Below are positions 35,165 through 43,885 of a stretch of DNA of 64,000 bases, one piece after another. The first letter of the stretch is position 1. Every line of letters begins with the position of its first letter. The position numbers were made by a program, and so were the translations under genes. The DNA lies in NCBI RefSeq assembly GCF_000012945.1, contig NC_007511.1, forward strand, positions 496,001-560,000. Direction: 5' to 3'. Below the pieces are notes generated by a model, which saw nothing but the letters and a program-made list of their open reading frames with translations, was not told the origin of the DNA and ran no database searches. This stretch comes from Burkholderia lata. GTDB lineage: Bacteria; Pseudomonadota; Gammaproteobacteria; Burkholderiales; Burkholderiaceae.

Positions 35165-36462
35165 CGTGCGGCTCCGTCCAGCGCGCGCAGCGCCTTGTCG
35201 AAAAAGTCCGTGGTGCCGAAGTTGCCGGACTTCAGCGCGAGGCCGAGCGGCTGCGCGTCGATGGTGGCCGTTGCCGGCACGCCCGGATCGATCTGCGCGC
35301 CGATCTGCAGCGACTTCACGTCGAGCGCCTGCACGACCGCACCCGACGTTTCGCCGCCGGCGACGACGAACTTGCGCACGCCGAGATCACGCAGGCCGCG
35401 TGCGATCGCCGCGAGCGTGGCTTCGACGAGATGGCCGGCCGCGTCGACACCGAGTGCCTGCTGCACGGCCTTCACTTCGTCGGGTGTCGCGGTCGCATAG
35501 ATCAGCACGGGCTGCGGCAGGTGCGTGCGCGCGAACGCGAGTGCCTGGTCGACGACGGGTTCGCCGCGCGATGCCGCGAGCGGATCGATGCGGAAGCTCG
35601 GCCGCGTGGTGCGCCATGCGGCGACCTGGGCATTGGTGGCCTTCGACGCGCTGCCGGCGAGCACGGCCGACAGGCCGTCGATGCGCGGCAGCGACGCCGC
35701 GTTGTCGCGCTCGGGCAGTTGCTCCGCGCGGCGGAAATTCGCGGGCAGGCCGAGCGCGATGCCCGAGCCGCCGGTGACGAGCGGCAAGCGCGCGCACGCT
35801 TCGCCGAGTACGTAGAGGTCGCGGTCCGACAGCGCGTCGGCGATCGCGAAGCGCGCGCCTTCCGCGCGCAATTGTTCGATCCGCGCGCGCACGGCGGCCG
35901 CGCCCAGCGCGATCGTGTCGTAGCGGATCAGGCCGACCGGCGACTTCGTTTGCCGCTGCAGCACGCGCACGAGGTTCGCATCCTTCATCGGCGTGAGCGG
36001 ATGGTTCTCCATCCCCGATTCGTTCAGCAGCACGTCGCCGACGAACAGGTGGCCGCGATAGATCGTGCGGCCGTTCTCGGGGAACGCCGGGCATGCGATC
36101 GTGAAGCCGCCGCCGGCTGCATCGAGCAGCGCATCGGCGACGGGCCCGATGTTGCCCGCATCGGTCGAATCGAATGTCGAGCAGTACTTGAAGAAGAACT
36201 GCCGGCAGCCTTGCGCGCGCAGCCATTCGTAGGCGGCGAGCGATTGCGCGACGGCGTCGGCCGCAGGGATCGTGCGCGACTTCAGCGCGACGACGATCGC
36301 ATCGGCGTCGAGCGTGGCATCAGCTGCAGTGCCGTCGGCGGGCACGCCGATCGTCTGCACGGTGCGCATGCCGCTCTTCACGAGCATGTTCGCGAGATCG
36401 GTCGCGCCGGTGAAATCGTCGGCGATGCAGCCGAGCAGGGGACGGGAAGCGGAAGCGGTCAT
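35161..36462 (-). CDS. otnK: 3-oxo-tetronate kinase
   Basis: 433 residues of the four-carbon acid sugar kinase (former DUF1537) family. The N-terminal [18 protein letters not shown] carries the catalytic Asp, and the C-terminal [14 protein letters not shown] and ALKSGNFG segments bind ATP. It phosphorylates 3-oxo-tetronate at O4 in the cytoplasm. It sits between ltnD and otnC, overlapping the latter. Confidence 0.92.
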   Translation of the reverse strand: MTASASRPLLGCIADDFTGATDLANMLVKSGMRTVQTIGVPADGTAADATLDADAIVVALKSRTIPAADAVAQSLAAYEWLRAQGCRQFFFKYCSTFDSTDAGNIGPVADALLDAAGGGFTIACPAFPENGRTIYRGHLFVGDVLLNESGMENHPLTPMKDANLVRVLQRQTKSPVGLIRYDTIALGAAAVRARIEQLRAEGARFAIADALSDRDLYVLGEACARLPLVTGGSGIALGLPANFRRAEQLPERDNAASLPRIDGLSAVLAGSASKATNAQVAAWRTTRPSFRIDPLAASRGEPVVDQALAFARTHLPQPVLIYATATPDEVKAVQQALGVDAAGHLVEATLAAIARGLRDLGVRKFVVAGGETSGAVVQALDVKSLQIGAQIDPGVPATATIDAQPLGLALKSGNFGTTDFFDKALRALDGAAR

Positions 36463-36481
36463 GGCGGAAGCGTCGTTCGAA

Positions 36482-37372
36482 TCAGCGGGCAGGCGGCAGC
36501 GTGATGCCGGGGAATGTCTTGATCACGGCGGAATCGTCCTCGCCGCCGTGGCCGGCACTCGATGCGCTCATGAACATCTGGTGCGCGGTGGCCGACAGCG
36601 GCAGCGGGAACTTGCTGCGGCGCGCGGTATCGAGCACGAGGCCGAGATCCTTCACGAAGATGTCGACGGCCGACAGCGGCGTGTAGTCGCCGTTGAGGAT
36701 GTGCGGCACGCGGTTCTCGAACATCCACGAGTTGCCGGCGCTGTGCGTGATCACGTCGTACAGCGCATCGGCATCGACGCCTTCGCGCAGGCCGAGCGCC
36801 ATCGCCTCGGCCGCTGCCGCGATGTGCACGCCGGCCAGCAGCTGGTTGATGATCTTCACTTTCGAGCCGATGCCGTGCGCATCGCCGAGGCGATAGACCT
36901 TGCCGGCGATCGCCGCGAGCACGTCCTCGCAGCCCGCGTACGCGGCGGCCGGGCCCGACGTCATCATCGTCATCTCGCCGGAGGCCGCGCGCGCGGCGCC
37001 GCCCGACACGGGCGCATCGAGCATCTGCAGGCCGGCAGCCTCGATGCGCGCGCCGAGCGCAACCGCGAATTCGGGCGCGACGGTCGCGCTGGCGATCACG
37101 ACGCCGCCCGGCTTCATCGCCGCGACCGCGCCGTGCTCGCCGAACAGCACCGTTTCGGTCTGTGCGGCATTGACGACGAGCGTGACGACGACGTCGCACT
37201 GCGCGCCGAGTTCGGCCGGCGTCGCGCAGGCGATGCCGCCTTCGGCGGCGAACGCCTGCAGCACGGTGTCGCGCACGTCGCATGCGTGCACGCGCAGGCC
37301 GGCGCGCAGCAGCGAGCGGGCGACGCCGAGGCCCATCGCGCCGAGGCCGATGACTCCAACATTTCGTGACAT
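36482..37372 (-). CDS. ltnD: L-threonate dehydrogenase
   Basis: 296-residue beta-hydroxyacid dehydrogenase. VIGLGAMG at 6-13 is the NAD-binding loop, DAPVSGGAARA near 117-127 the substrate signature, and KVKIINQLLAG near 170 holds the catalytic Lys. LtnD oxidises L-threonate to 2-oxo-tetronate, joining the DenD branch. Start chosen at the ATG of MSRNVGV, with AAGG seven bases before. First structural gene after the GntR regulator, 70 bases downstream of it. Confidence 0.9.
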   Translation of the reverse strand: MSRNVGVIGLGAMGLGVARSLLRAGLRVHACDVRDTVLQAFAAEGGIACATPAELGAQCDVVVTLVVNAAQTETVLFGEHGAVAAMKPGGVVIASATVAPEFAVALGARIEAAGLQMLDAPVSGGAARAASGEMTMMTSGPAAAYAGCEDVLAAIAGKVYRLGDAHGIGSKVKIINQLLAGVHIAAAAEAMALGLREGVDADALYDVITHSAGNSWMFENRVPHILNGDYTPLSAVDIFVKDLGLVLDTARRSKFPLPLSATAHQMFMSASSAGHGGEDDSAVIKTFPGITLPPAR

Positions 37373-37442
37373 GGTCAACCTTGATCGATTCGGGAGAGGT
37401 TCGTGACAGCGGCGGCGCCTGCGGAGGCTGCGGCCGCGCGCT

Positions 37443-38147
37443 TCAGCAAATGCCGGCTTCCGCGAGACGGCGGGCGGCGTTGTACATGTGCGTGCGTGCC
37501 GCGTTGCGTGCGGCCATCGGGTCGCGCGCGCGGATCGCGTCGGCGATCGCCGCGTGCTCCTCGCGTACCTGGCGCGAGAAGTCCTCGCGCGTCGCTTCGT
37601 TGCGCCGCGTGACCTTCACGCCGGCTTCGAGGTACTGGTTCAGGAACTGCAGCGTCTTCAGGAAATACGGGTTGCCGGTGACGGCCGCGATCGTGCGGTG
37701 GAACGCGACGTCTTCCGCGACGCCGTCGCGCCCTTCGGCCACCGCATCGTCGATCTTGCGCAGCGCATCGTCGATGTCGGCCATGTCTTCATCAGTGTGA
37801 TTCAACGCGGCTTCGGCCGCGACCTCGGCCTCGATCGCGCGGCGCACCGCGAGCAGGTGCGGCAGCGAAGTGGCCTCGACCGCCTCCGCGTAGTCGATCC
37901 GCAGCGGCCGGATCGCACCGTGCTGGTTCACGTACACGCCGCTGCCCTGGCGCGGCTCGACCACGCCCTCGTTCTTCAGCCGCGAGATTGCCTCGCGGAT
38001 CACGGTGCGGCTCACGCCGAATTCCTGCGCGAGCACGGCCTCCGTCGGCAGCTTGCCGGTGGCGGAGAAACTGCCGACTTCGATCTGCTTGAGCAGTTGC
38101 TGCGCGACATGGTCGCTCATCGCACGGGCGGGAATTTTCTCGAACAT
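37443..38147 (-). CDS. GntR-family (FadR/FCD) regulator of the acid-sugar operon
   Basis: 234 residues. A winged helix (about 8-74) has LPTEAVLAQEFGVSRTVIREAISRLKNEGVV, followed by an all-helical FCD effector domain with Asp and His metal/ligand residues (RRAIEAEVAAEAALNH, DVAFHRTIAAVTGN, REEHAAIADAI). It heads the operon and is likely autoregulatory, sensing an acid sugar or its phosphate. A candidate site lies 25-38 bases upstream of its start. Confidence 0.9.
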   Translation of the reverse strand: MFEKIPARAMSDHVAQQLLKQIEVGSFSATGKLPTEAVLAQEFGVSRTVIREAISRLKNEGVVEPRQGSGVYVNQHGAIRPLRIDYAEAVEATSLPHLLAVRRAIEAEVAAEAALNHTDEDMADIDDALRKIDDAVAEGRDGVAEDVAFHRTIAAVTGNPYFLKTLQFLNQYLEAGVKVTRRNEATREDFSRQVREEHAAIADAIRARDPMAARNAARTHMYNAARRLAEAGIC

Positions 38148-38171
38148 GGTGCTCTGGTTTGTCAGGTTATG

Positions 38172-38185
38172 TGGTCATCATACAA
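38172..38185. promoter_or_regulatory. Candidate GntR/FCD operator
   Basis: TGGTCATCATACAA (reverse TTGTATGATGACCA), an imperfect dyad with the TTGTATGAT half-site shape seen for several FCD-type GntR regulators, just upstream of the regulator's start. Confidence 0.45.
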
Positions 38186-38251
38186 ATTTGAATGTGCGAC
38201 AGCATCCGGGATAACCCTCAGTTAACGGGAGGCAACGTCGGTTAAATGGAT

Positions 38252-38265
38252 TGAAACCGGTTCCA
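38252..38265. promoter_or_regulatory. LacI-type palindrome TGAAACCGGTTCCA
   Basis: Almost perfect dyad with the central CCGG typical of LacI/GalR operators, upstream of the acid-sugar operon and downstream of the IclR gene. No LacI-type regulator gene is in the window. Confidence 0.35.
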
Positions 38266-38402
38266 GTTTCGGATATTCCGGCTCGTTGTGGGGCCCGGCC
38301 GACGTGGTGGCGGGACAGGCAGACGCCACATGTGGGCGTCGCCGAGCGATCGCCTGCCTCGCGTCCGCCGGCTGCTGCCGGCGGCGGGGCACGGCGGACG
38401 CG

Positions 38403-39182
38403 TCAAAGACTCGAGCGGGACAGCGCCTGAGCCGCGGCCTTGATGCTGGTCTCGACGATCTGCCGCAGCGAAGGATTAGCCGAAAACGCGCTGTCCGGGC
38501 CGGCGATGCTGAGTGCCGCAATCACGGCGCCCCGGCTGTCCCGAACCGCTGCCGCGCAGGAATCGATGCCGGCTTCGAGGCCCGAAAAACTCCATGCGCA
38601 GCCGTTGCCGCGCACCGCTTCGAGCGTGGCGTCTAGCGTCGTCCAGTCGGGCGCGTCGCGCTCGTCCGCGCGGTTCGCGTAGCGTGCGCGCAGCGCGGGG
38701 CCGTCGAGGTGGGCGAGCATGGCCAGCCCGGGCGTCGCGCGGTGCGCGGGAATCCGGCTGCCGACGCGAATGCGGCTGACGAGCGGCGTATCGGGCGTCT
38801 CGCGCAGCAGATAAACGATCTCCGCGCCTTCGAGCACCACGAGGTACGCGGAGAGGCCGGTCTTCTCGACGAGGCCCGGAAGAACCTGTCGCGCGCGTGC
38901 GGTGAGATCGGCATTGCCCAGCGCGCCGGCGGCGAGCGTCAGGAACGACATGCCGAGCCGATACGATCCGCCCGATGGATGCGGTTCGATCAATTCCGCT
39001 GCCTCGAGCGAGTCGAGCAAGCGTTTTACCGTCACGCGGTTGACGTCGATTTGCCGCGCGATGTCGCTGAGATTGGCGGTCGAGCCGCCTTCCGCGATGA
39101 ATCGCAGCAGGCGAAAGGCGCGCTCGACCGGTGACGGCGAGGCATCGGCTGATCGCGAGGCGTCAGGTTTGTCCGTTGTCAT
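38403..39182 (-). CDS. IclR-family transcriptional regulator
   Basis: 259 residues. The N-terminal winged helix (about 18-80) has PVERAFRLLRFIAEGGSTANLSDIARQIDVNRVTVKRLLDSLE; the IclR effector domain (about 90-250) follows, with the GLEAGIDSCAAAVRDSRGAVIAALSIAGP segment. It is 27 bases downstream of the aromatic hydroxylase gene on the same strand, and so likely controls it and perhaps the porin and sulfatase. Palindromes TGTTCM...KGAACA in front of these genes are plausible targets. Confidence 0.9.
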   Translation of the reverse strand: MTTDKPDASRSADASPSPVERAFRLLRFIAEGGSTANLSDIARQIDVNRVTVKRLLDSLEAAELIEPHPSGGSYRLGMSFLTLAAGALGNADLTARARQVLPGLVEKTGLSAYLVVLEGAEIVYLLRETPDTPLVSRIRVGSRIPAHRATPGLAMLAHLDGPALRARYANRADERDAPDWTTLDATLEAVRGNGCAWSFSGLEAGIDSCAAAVRDSRGAVIAALSIAGPDSAFSANPSLRQIVETSIKAAAQALSRSSL

Positions 39183-39209
39183 CTTTGTCGTTGAAAGCGT
39201 GTGCGGGGT

Positions 39210-40331
39210 TCAGGCCAGTGGAACCGACCAGGCATCGTATCCGTAGACCCAGTCGGCATTGCCGCCGCTCTTCAGCCAGTTGTTGCCGCGCGAGCCGATC
39301 TGGATGCGCGCTGTCCGTTCCTGGCGGGCGCGTTCATAGCGCGCCAGCGCCGCGGCGAGCGTGTCCGGCCCGGCGCCGCTCAACGCGCGCGACAGCACGA
39401 CGGCGTCCTCGATCGCCATGCCGGCGCCTTGCGCCATGAACGGCATCATCGGATGGCACGCGTCGCCGAGCAGGGCCATGCGTTCGCCGGTCCATTTCGG
39501 CAACGGATCGCGAATATACAACGCGGAAGCCAGCACCGTATCGCATGCGTCGAGCAGCGCACGCGCGTCAGGATGGAAATCGGCATACGCGCGCCGCAGC
39601 GCGTCGGGGTCGCCGGGCATGGTCCACGATTCGTGGGTCCAGTCCGGCTGCGACGTGGTGGCGAAGATGAAGATGTCGCGGCCAAGATTCAACGGGAACG
39701 TAACGATCTGCAGATCGTCGGTGGGCCCCCACCATTTGACGAAGGCGCCGAGATCGCCGCCCTGGAGGCGCTCGGCCGGCACGACCGCCCGGTACGACAC
39801 GATGCCCGTGAATTGCGGGTGTTCGTCGCCGAGCAGGAACCGGCGCACGCCGGAATGGATGCCGTCCGCGCCCAGCAGCAGATCGAACGTGTGCGTGGCG
39901 CCGTCGTCGAGTGTCACCGTCGCGCTGTCGGCGGTCTGGTCGACGGCCACGGTGCGCTTGCCGAGGTGAAGCTCGCCGGGGAGCAGCACCTGCTCCAGCG
40001 CCGCCATCACATCCGCACGATGCATGGTCAGTTGCGGCGCGCCGTATTGGCGTTCCGCTTCATCCGACATCGCGAGCCGCGACGTGACCTCGCCGGTGTC
40101 CCACATGCGGCTGATGCGTGCGTTCGGCCGCGCGGCCGTTTCGCGCAGCTTCGCGCCGATGCCGAGGCCGTCGAGCGCGCGCACCGCGTTGGGCGTCAGG
40201 TTGATGTCGGCGCCGACGCGCCCGAAGCGCGCGGCCTGTTCGAACACGACGGGCTGGTGGCCCGCGCGACGCAGCGCGATTGCCGCCGCAAGCCCGCCGA
40301 TGCCGCCACCCACGATTCCGATCTTCAGCAT
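39210..40331 (-). CDS. FAD-dependent aromatic hydroxylase (salicylate/6-hydroxynicotinate type)
   Basis: 373 residues, class A flavoprotein monooxygenase. GIVGGGIGGLAAAIAL (4-19) binds FAD, the DG motif is in LLGADGIHSGVR (near 155-166), and GDACHPMMPFMAQGAGMAIEDA (near 285-306) is the second FAD motif. Overall pattern resembles NicC and salicylate hydroxylases, which hydroxylate (often decarboxylating) a monocyclic aromatic acid using NADH. AGGAG lies six bases before the ATG. An IclR-type palindrome lies 28 bases upstream. The actual substrate is not determinable. Confidence 0.85.
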   Translation of the reverse strand: MLKIGIVGGGIGGLAAAIALRRAGHQPVVFEQAARFGRVGADINLTPNAVRALDGLGIGAKLRETAARPNARISRMWDTGEVTSRLAMSDEAERQYGAPQLTMHRADVMAALEQVLLPGELHLGKRTVAVDQTADSATVTLDDGATHTFDLLLGADGIHSGVRRFLLGDEHPQFTGIVSYRAVVPAERLQGGDLGAFVKWWGPTDDLQIVTFPLNLGRDIFIFATTSQPDWTHESWTMPGDPDALRRAYADFHPDARALLDACDTVLASALYIRDPLPKWTGERMALLGDACHPMMPFMAQGAGMAIEDAVVLSRALSGAGPDTLAAALARYERARQERTARIQIGSRGNNWLKSGGNADWVYGYDAWSVPLA

Positions 40332-40666
40332 GTTGTCTCCTGCCACGTTACTTTGAAATGTTCAAAAATGAACACATAGATCTAGAATGAACGCACATGC
40401 TGCTACCGATCGCTCCGGATCGCAAGGAAAAGCTGCTGAGGTAAAACCCCGAGCGCGGTTGCGCGCGCCGTGGGCGGCGCGATGAAGGGCGGGCGGAAAG
40501 GGGGAGAAATGGCGATACCCCCGATGCCGGGCGTGGCGTCGGGGGCGCGTCGGTTTTCCGGTTGGGCGGCAATGAGGCGATCGTGCGACCGCGCGACCGT
40601 GCGTCGTCGTCGCGGACGATCGTTACCCGGAACGGAAGAAGGTCGCGGGCGGGGCGCTCGCGCCCG
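40332..40666. other. Intergenic region between hydroxylase start and porin end
   Basis: 335 bases holding the hydroxylase promoter region with the palindrome at 40359-40374. A short GGGCG/CGCCC hairpin at 40652-40665 directly follows the porin stop. Nothing else supported. Confidence 0.5.
40359..40374. promoter_or_regulatory. Palindrome TGTTCAAAAATGAACA upstream of the hydroxylase
   Basis: Perfect TGTTCA/TGAACA arms around AAAA, 28 bases before the hydroxylase start. Related to the TGTTCC/GGAACA pair at 41786 and 41948, suggesting one regulator, most simply the adjacent IclR protein. Confidence 0.55.
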
Positions 40667-41740
40667 TCAGAAGCTGTGATGAATCCCGGTCAACACCATC
40701 ACCTGGTTGTTCGTGCTCGAAATGCCGGCGACGGACAACGCGGCGAATCCTCCCGGGTTGGTGTGCTCGACAATGCCCTGCAAGTAGAGCTGGGTCTGCT
40801 TCGACAGCGCGTAGAGGCATCCGAGACCGACCTGGGTCCAGCGATGCGCATCCAGCGTCGTGGTGTTGGCGCCCGCCGTCAACGTGGTGAATGGCGTGAC
40901 CGACCATTCGGCGCCGGAATCGTAGGCCTGGTAGATGTCCGCGTGTTGTTTCGACTCCAGCTTGACCCGCGTATAGAGCGCATGCAGTTTGACGGGCCCC
41001 AGCGTATAGGCGCCGCCCGCGCCCCAGAATTCCGCCCGGTCGGCTACATAGCTCGCGGCGGTTTGCCCCTGGAACGTGCCCAGCGCCAGCGGTGCCAGCG
41101 CGAACGCCTGGTTGTGCTGGCGCTGGTAGAACGCCGCGACCTGCAACGGGCCGTGGTCATACGTCAGCGCGGCGCTCCACGTGTTGCCGTGGCCGAAGTT
41201 GGTCGTGTTGCCGAACCCGAACAGCCCGGCGACGCTGACGCCGCCGTAGCTCGGCGAGCGGTACTTGACCGCGTTGTCGATCACCGACGTCGCGGAGTTG
41301 GCGAGCCCGTCGACGTTGCCCGGATGGAACATGTTCCACGAGTTTCCCGCGTACGCATTGGCGAACGGCGTGAGGAAATCGAATGACAGCGCGCTCTGAT
41401 GGCCGAGCGTCAAGGTCCCCAGCCGGTCGGAGTCGAGACCGACGTAGGCGCGCCGGTTGAACTCGGTGCCCGGGTTCACGAATGCGCCGGTATTCGTGAA
41501 GAAGCCGTTTTCCAGGCGGAACACCGAACGCAATCCGCCGCCCAGATCCTCGGCGCCGGTGATGCCCCAGCGATCCGGCTGCATGTTGCTCTGGTTCGCC
41601 TTGAACAGCGCGTGCCCGCCGCTGTTGTTGACGTAGGCGACGCCGGAATCGAGGCTGCCGTACAGCGTCACGCTGCTTTGCGCCGAAGCGGCGCCGCTGA
41701 CGGAAATGACAAGCAGTCCTACCAAACATGTTCTGTTCAT
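40667..41740 (-). CDS. Gram-negative porin (OmpC/Omp38 type)
   Basis: 357 residues. A signal peptide ending SGAASA is followed by the mature start QSSVTLYGSLDSGVAYVNN, the standard Burkholderia porin opening. Alternating beta strands follow with conserved RWGITGAEDLGGGLRSVFRLENGF, and the protein ends in the C-terminal Phe (GIHHSF) needed for outer-membrane assembly. A trimeric diffusion channel, here probably for the substrate of the neighbouring sulfatase/hydroxylase. Its start faces the sulfatase start with shared palindromes between. Confidence 0.93.
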   Translation of the reverse strand: MNRTCLVGLLVISVSGAASAQSSVTLYGSLDSGVAYVNNSGGHALFKANQSNMQPDRWGITGAEDLGGGLRSVFRLENGFFTNTGAFVNPGTEFNRRAYVGLDSDRLGTLTLGHQSALSFDFLTPFANAYAGNSWNMFHPGNVDGLANSATSVIDNAVKYRSPSYGGVSVAGLFGFGNTTNFGHGNTWSAALTYDHGPLQVAAFYQRQHNQAFALAPLALGTFQGQTAASYVADRAEFWGAGGAYTLGPVKLHALYTRVKLESKQHADIYQAYDSGAEWSVTPFTTLTAGANTTTLDAHRWTQVGLGCLYALSKQTQLYLQGIVEHTNPGGFAALSVAGISSTNNQVMVLTGIHHSF

Positions 41741-41785
41741 TTTTGTTCAGGGGCGGTGGGGATCAGGTGGTTGGTTTGAGTTTTT

Positions 41786-41803
41786 TGTTCCATACATGGA
41801 ACA
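41786..41803. promoter_or_regulatory. Palindrome TGTTCCATACATGGAACA upstream of the porin
   Basis: Eight-base perfect arms around AC, 46 bases upstream of the porin start. A near copy lies at 41948-41965, and a partial GGAACATTAGAACA follows at 41817. Confidence 0.65.
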
Positions 41804-41947
41804 TTGTGGCGTGTGCGGAACATTAGAACATCAAACCAATTGGCCTAGAACTCATGGTTTTTACCGAATTTTCTCGGATAAAACGACGATGATGAAAACC
41901 GCTTTTGTTTGAAAATGCTCTATGCAACAATGCCGTCCACGAATCAA

Positions 41948-41965
41948 TGTTCCGCACATGGAACA
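41948..41965. promoter_or_regulatory. Palindrome TGTTCCGCACATGGAACA upstream of the sulfatase
   Basis: TGTTCC/GGAACA arms with a 6-base centre, 53 bases before the sulfatase start. Same arms and spacing as the site before the porin, so both divergent genes likely answer to one dimeric regulator. Confidence 0.65.
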
Positions 41966-42017
41966 AATTTGAACACCCCCGGATGTTGTCGCAGGTCCTT
42001 TGTCATTGGAACGAGTC

Positions 42018-43853
42018 ATGCCTGAGCTGATCAATCCCGCAGGTTCACCGGAAGCGAATCGGGCGTTTCCCGACAGCCGGCGTCGCGTGTTTCTCAAGAC
42101 GTCCGGCGCCGTCGCGATGACGGCGGCCCTCGCGCCGTCCGTGGCGATGGCCGGCGGATCGGCGGCGAAGCCCGTGGCGAACGAGTCGAACCCTGCGCTG
42201 TCCGCGCGATTCGATCTGCCGGCCGGCTACAACATCCTGTTCGTGCTCGTCGACCAGGAGCGCTATTTCGACGCATGGCCGATGAGCGTGCCGGGGCGGG
42301 AGCGTCTCGCCAGGAGCGGCATCAGTTTCATCAACCACCAGATTGCCGCCTGCGTGTGCTCGCCGTCGCGCTCGACCATCTATACGGGCCAGCACATGCA
42401 GCGCACGGGTGTGTTCGACAACGCGGGGCTACCGTGGCAACCGGACATGCCGACGTCGATCCGGACCGTCGGTCACATGATGAAGGACGCCGGCTATCAG
42501 GCCGTGTACGTCGGCAAGTGGCATCTGAGCGCGACGATGCACGAATCGAATTCGCCGTACAACGCGCCGGTGGCCGATTACAACAAAGCGATGCGCTCGT
42601 ACGGCTTCGACGATTACTTTGGCGTCGGCGACCTCGTCGGCTCCGCGCATGGCGGCTACAACTTCGACGGCGTGACCACCCAGGCCGCCATCAGCTGGAT
42701 GCGCGAGCAGCGGCGCAATGCGGCCGGCGCGAAGCCGTGGATGCTCGCGGTCAACCTCGTGAATCCTCATGACGTGATGTGGCTCAACACCGACCCGTCG
42801 GGGCGGCCGAACGGGTCCGGGTTGATTCCGACGCGTCCGGCGCCGGATACGCAGCTATACGGTGCGCACTGGGACAAGGTGCCGCTGCCGGTATCGCGCC
42901 GCCAGCCGCTCGCCGCGCCGGATCGGCCGAAGGCGCACGCGATGTATTCCGCCGCCCACGAGGCGCTGATCGGCAAGATCGAATTCGACGATGCGACGGT
43001 CAAGCGTTATCAGGATTACTACCTGAATTGCATACGCGACTGCGATCGGCACGTCGAGCGCCTGCTCGACGAACTGGACGATCTCGGCATCGCCGACAAG
43101 ACGATCGTCGTGCTGACGTCCGATCACGGCGATCTGGCGGGCCATCACCAGATGATCGACAAGGGTGCGAACGCGTATCGGCAACAGAATCACGTGCCGA
43201 TGATCGTCCGGCATCCGGCATTTCGCGGCGGGAAGTCGTGCCGCGCGCTCACTTCGCATCTCGATGTCGCGCCGACGCTCGTCGCGTTGACCGGTGCGCC
43301 GGCCGACAAGGTTGCGAGTGTCGTCGGCCCCGATGCGAAAGGGTCCAGCTTCGCCCATCTGCTCGCGCAGCCGGAACGGGCGAGCGTGCATGCGATCCGC
43401 GACGCGGCGCTGTTCAATTACGCGATGCTGCTTTACTACGACAGCGAATGGATGCTCGCCGAGTTCAGGACGATGCGGGACCGGGGCGTGCCGCCCGACG
43501 AGATGCACCGGCGGGCGGCCGCGCTGCAACCGGATCTGGCGCAGCGCGGCGCGATCCGCAGCGTGTTCGACGGCCGGTATCGGTTCAGCCGCTACTTTGC
43601 GCTATCGAATTTCAACGAGCCGGATACGCTCGCCGATCTGACGGCCGCCAATGACCTCGAGCTGTTCGATCTTCATACCGATCCGGACGAGATGCACAAC
43701 CTGGCGATGCGTCCGGACCTGCACGGCGCGTTGATGGTGGAGATGAATGCCAAACTCAACCGGCTGATCCGGGAGGAAGTCGGTCAGGACGACCTGTCGA
43801 GCCTGCCGTTCAAGGACGGCAGGCTGCAGTTTCAATTCAGGGCGCACGCCTGA
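42018..43853 (+). CDS. Tat-exported sulfatase
   Basis: 611 residues. A twin-arginine signal (SRRRVFLKTSGAVAM, about 20-34) ends at AMA. The type I sulfatase core has C114-S-P-S-R118, whose Cys would become formylglycine, then TIYTGQH, the VGKWHL motif near 174, and SDHGDLAGHH near 377. It would cleave a sulfate ester in the periplasm. The C-terminal NFNEPDTLADL and ELFDLHTDPDEMHNLA is a normal arylsulfatase ending. It shares operators with the divergent porin, which suggests uptake and desulfation of the same sulfated compound. Confidence 0.9.
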   Translation: MPELINPAGSPEANRAFPDSRRRVFLKTSGAVAMTAALAPSVAMAGGSAAKPVANESNPALSARFDLPAGYNILFVLVDQERYFDAWPMSVPGRERLARSGISFINHQIAACVCSPSRSTIYTGQHMQRTGVFDNAGLPWQPDMPTSIRTVGHMMKDAGYQAVYVGKWHLSATMHESNSPYNAPVADYNKAMRSYGFDDYFGVGDLVGSAHGGYNFDGVTTQAAISWMREQRRNAAGAKPWMLAVNLVNPHDVMWLNTDPSGRPNGSGLIPTRPAPDTQLYGAHWDKVPLPVSRRQPLAAPDRPKAHAMYSAAHEALIGKIEFDDATVKRYQDYYLNCIRDCDRHVERLLDELDDLGIADKTIVVLTSDHGDLAGHHQMIDKGANAYRQQNHVPMIVRHPAFRGGKSCRALTSHLDVAPTLVALTGAPADKVASVVGPDAKGSSFAHLLAQPERASVHAIRDAALFNYAMLLYYDSEWMLAEFRTMRDRGVPPDEMHRRAAALQPDLAQRGAIRSVFDGRYRFSRYFALSNFNEPDTLADLTAANDLELFDLHTDPDEMHNLAMRPDLHGALMVEMNAKLNRLIREEVGQDDLSSLPFKDGRLQFQFRAHA

Positions 43854-43885
43854 CGAAGTGACGCGGCCAGGCCGGTCGGCGCGTG

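Noticed and set aside
38403..39182. IclR regulator considered as part of the acid-sugar operon
   Set aside because: That operon has its own GntR regulator at its head, and the IclR gene is packed 27 bases behind the aromatic hydroxylase.
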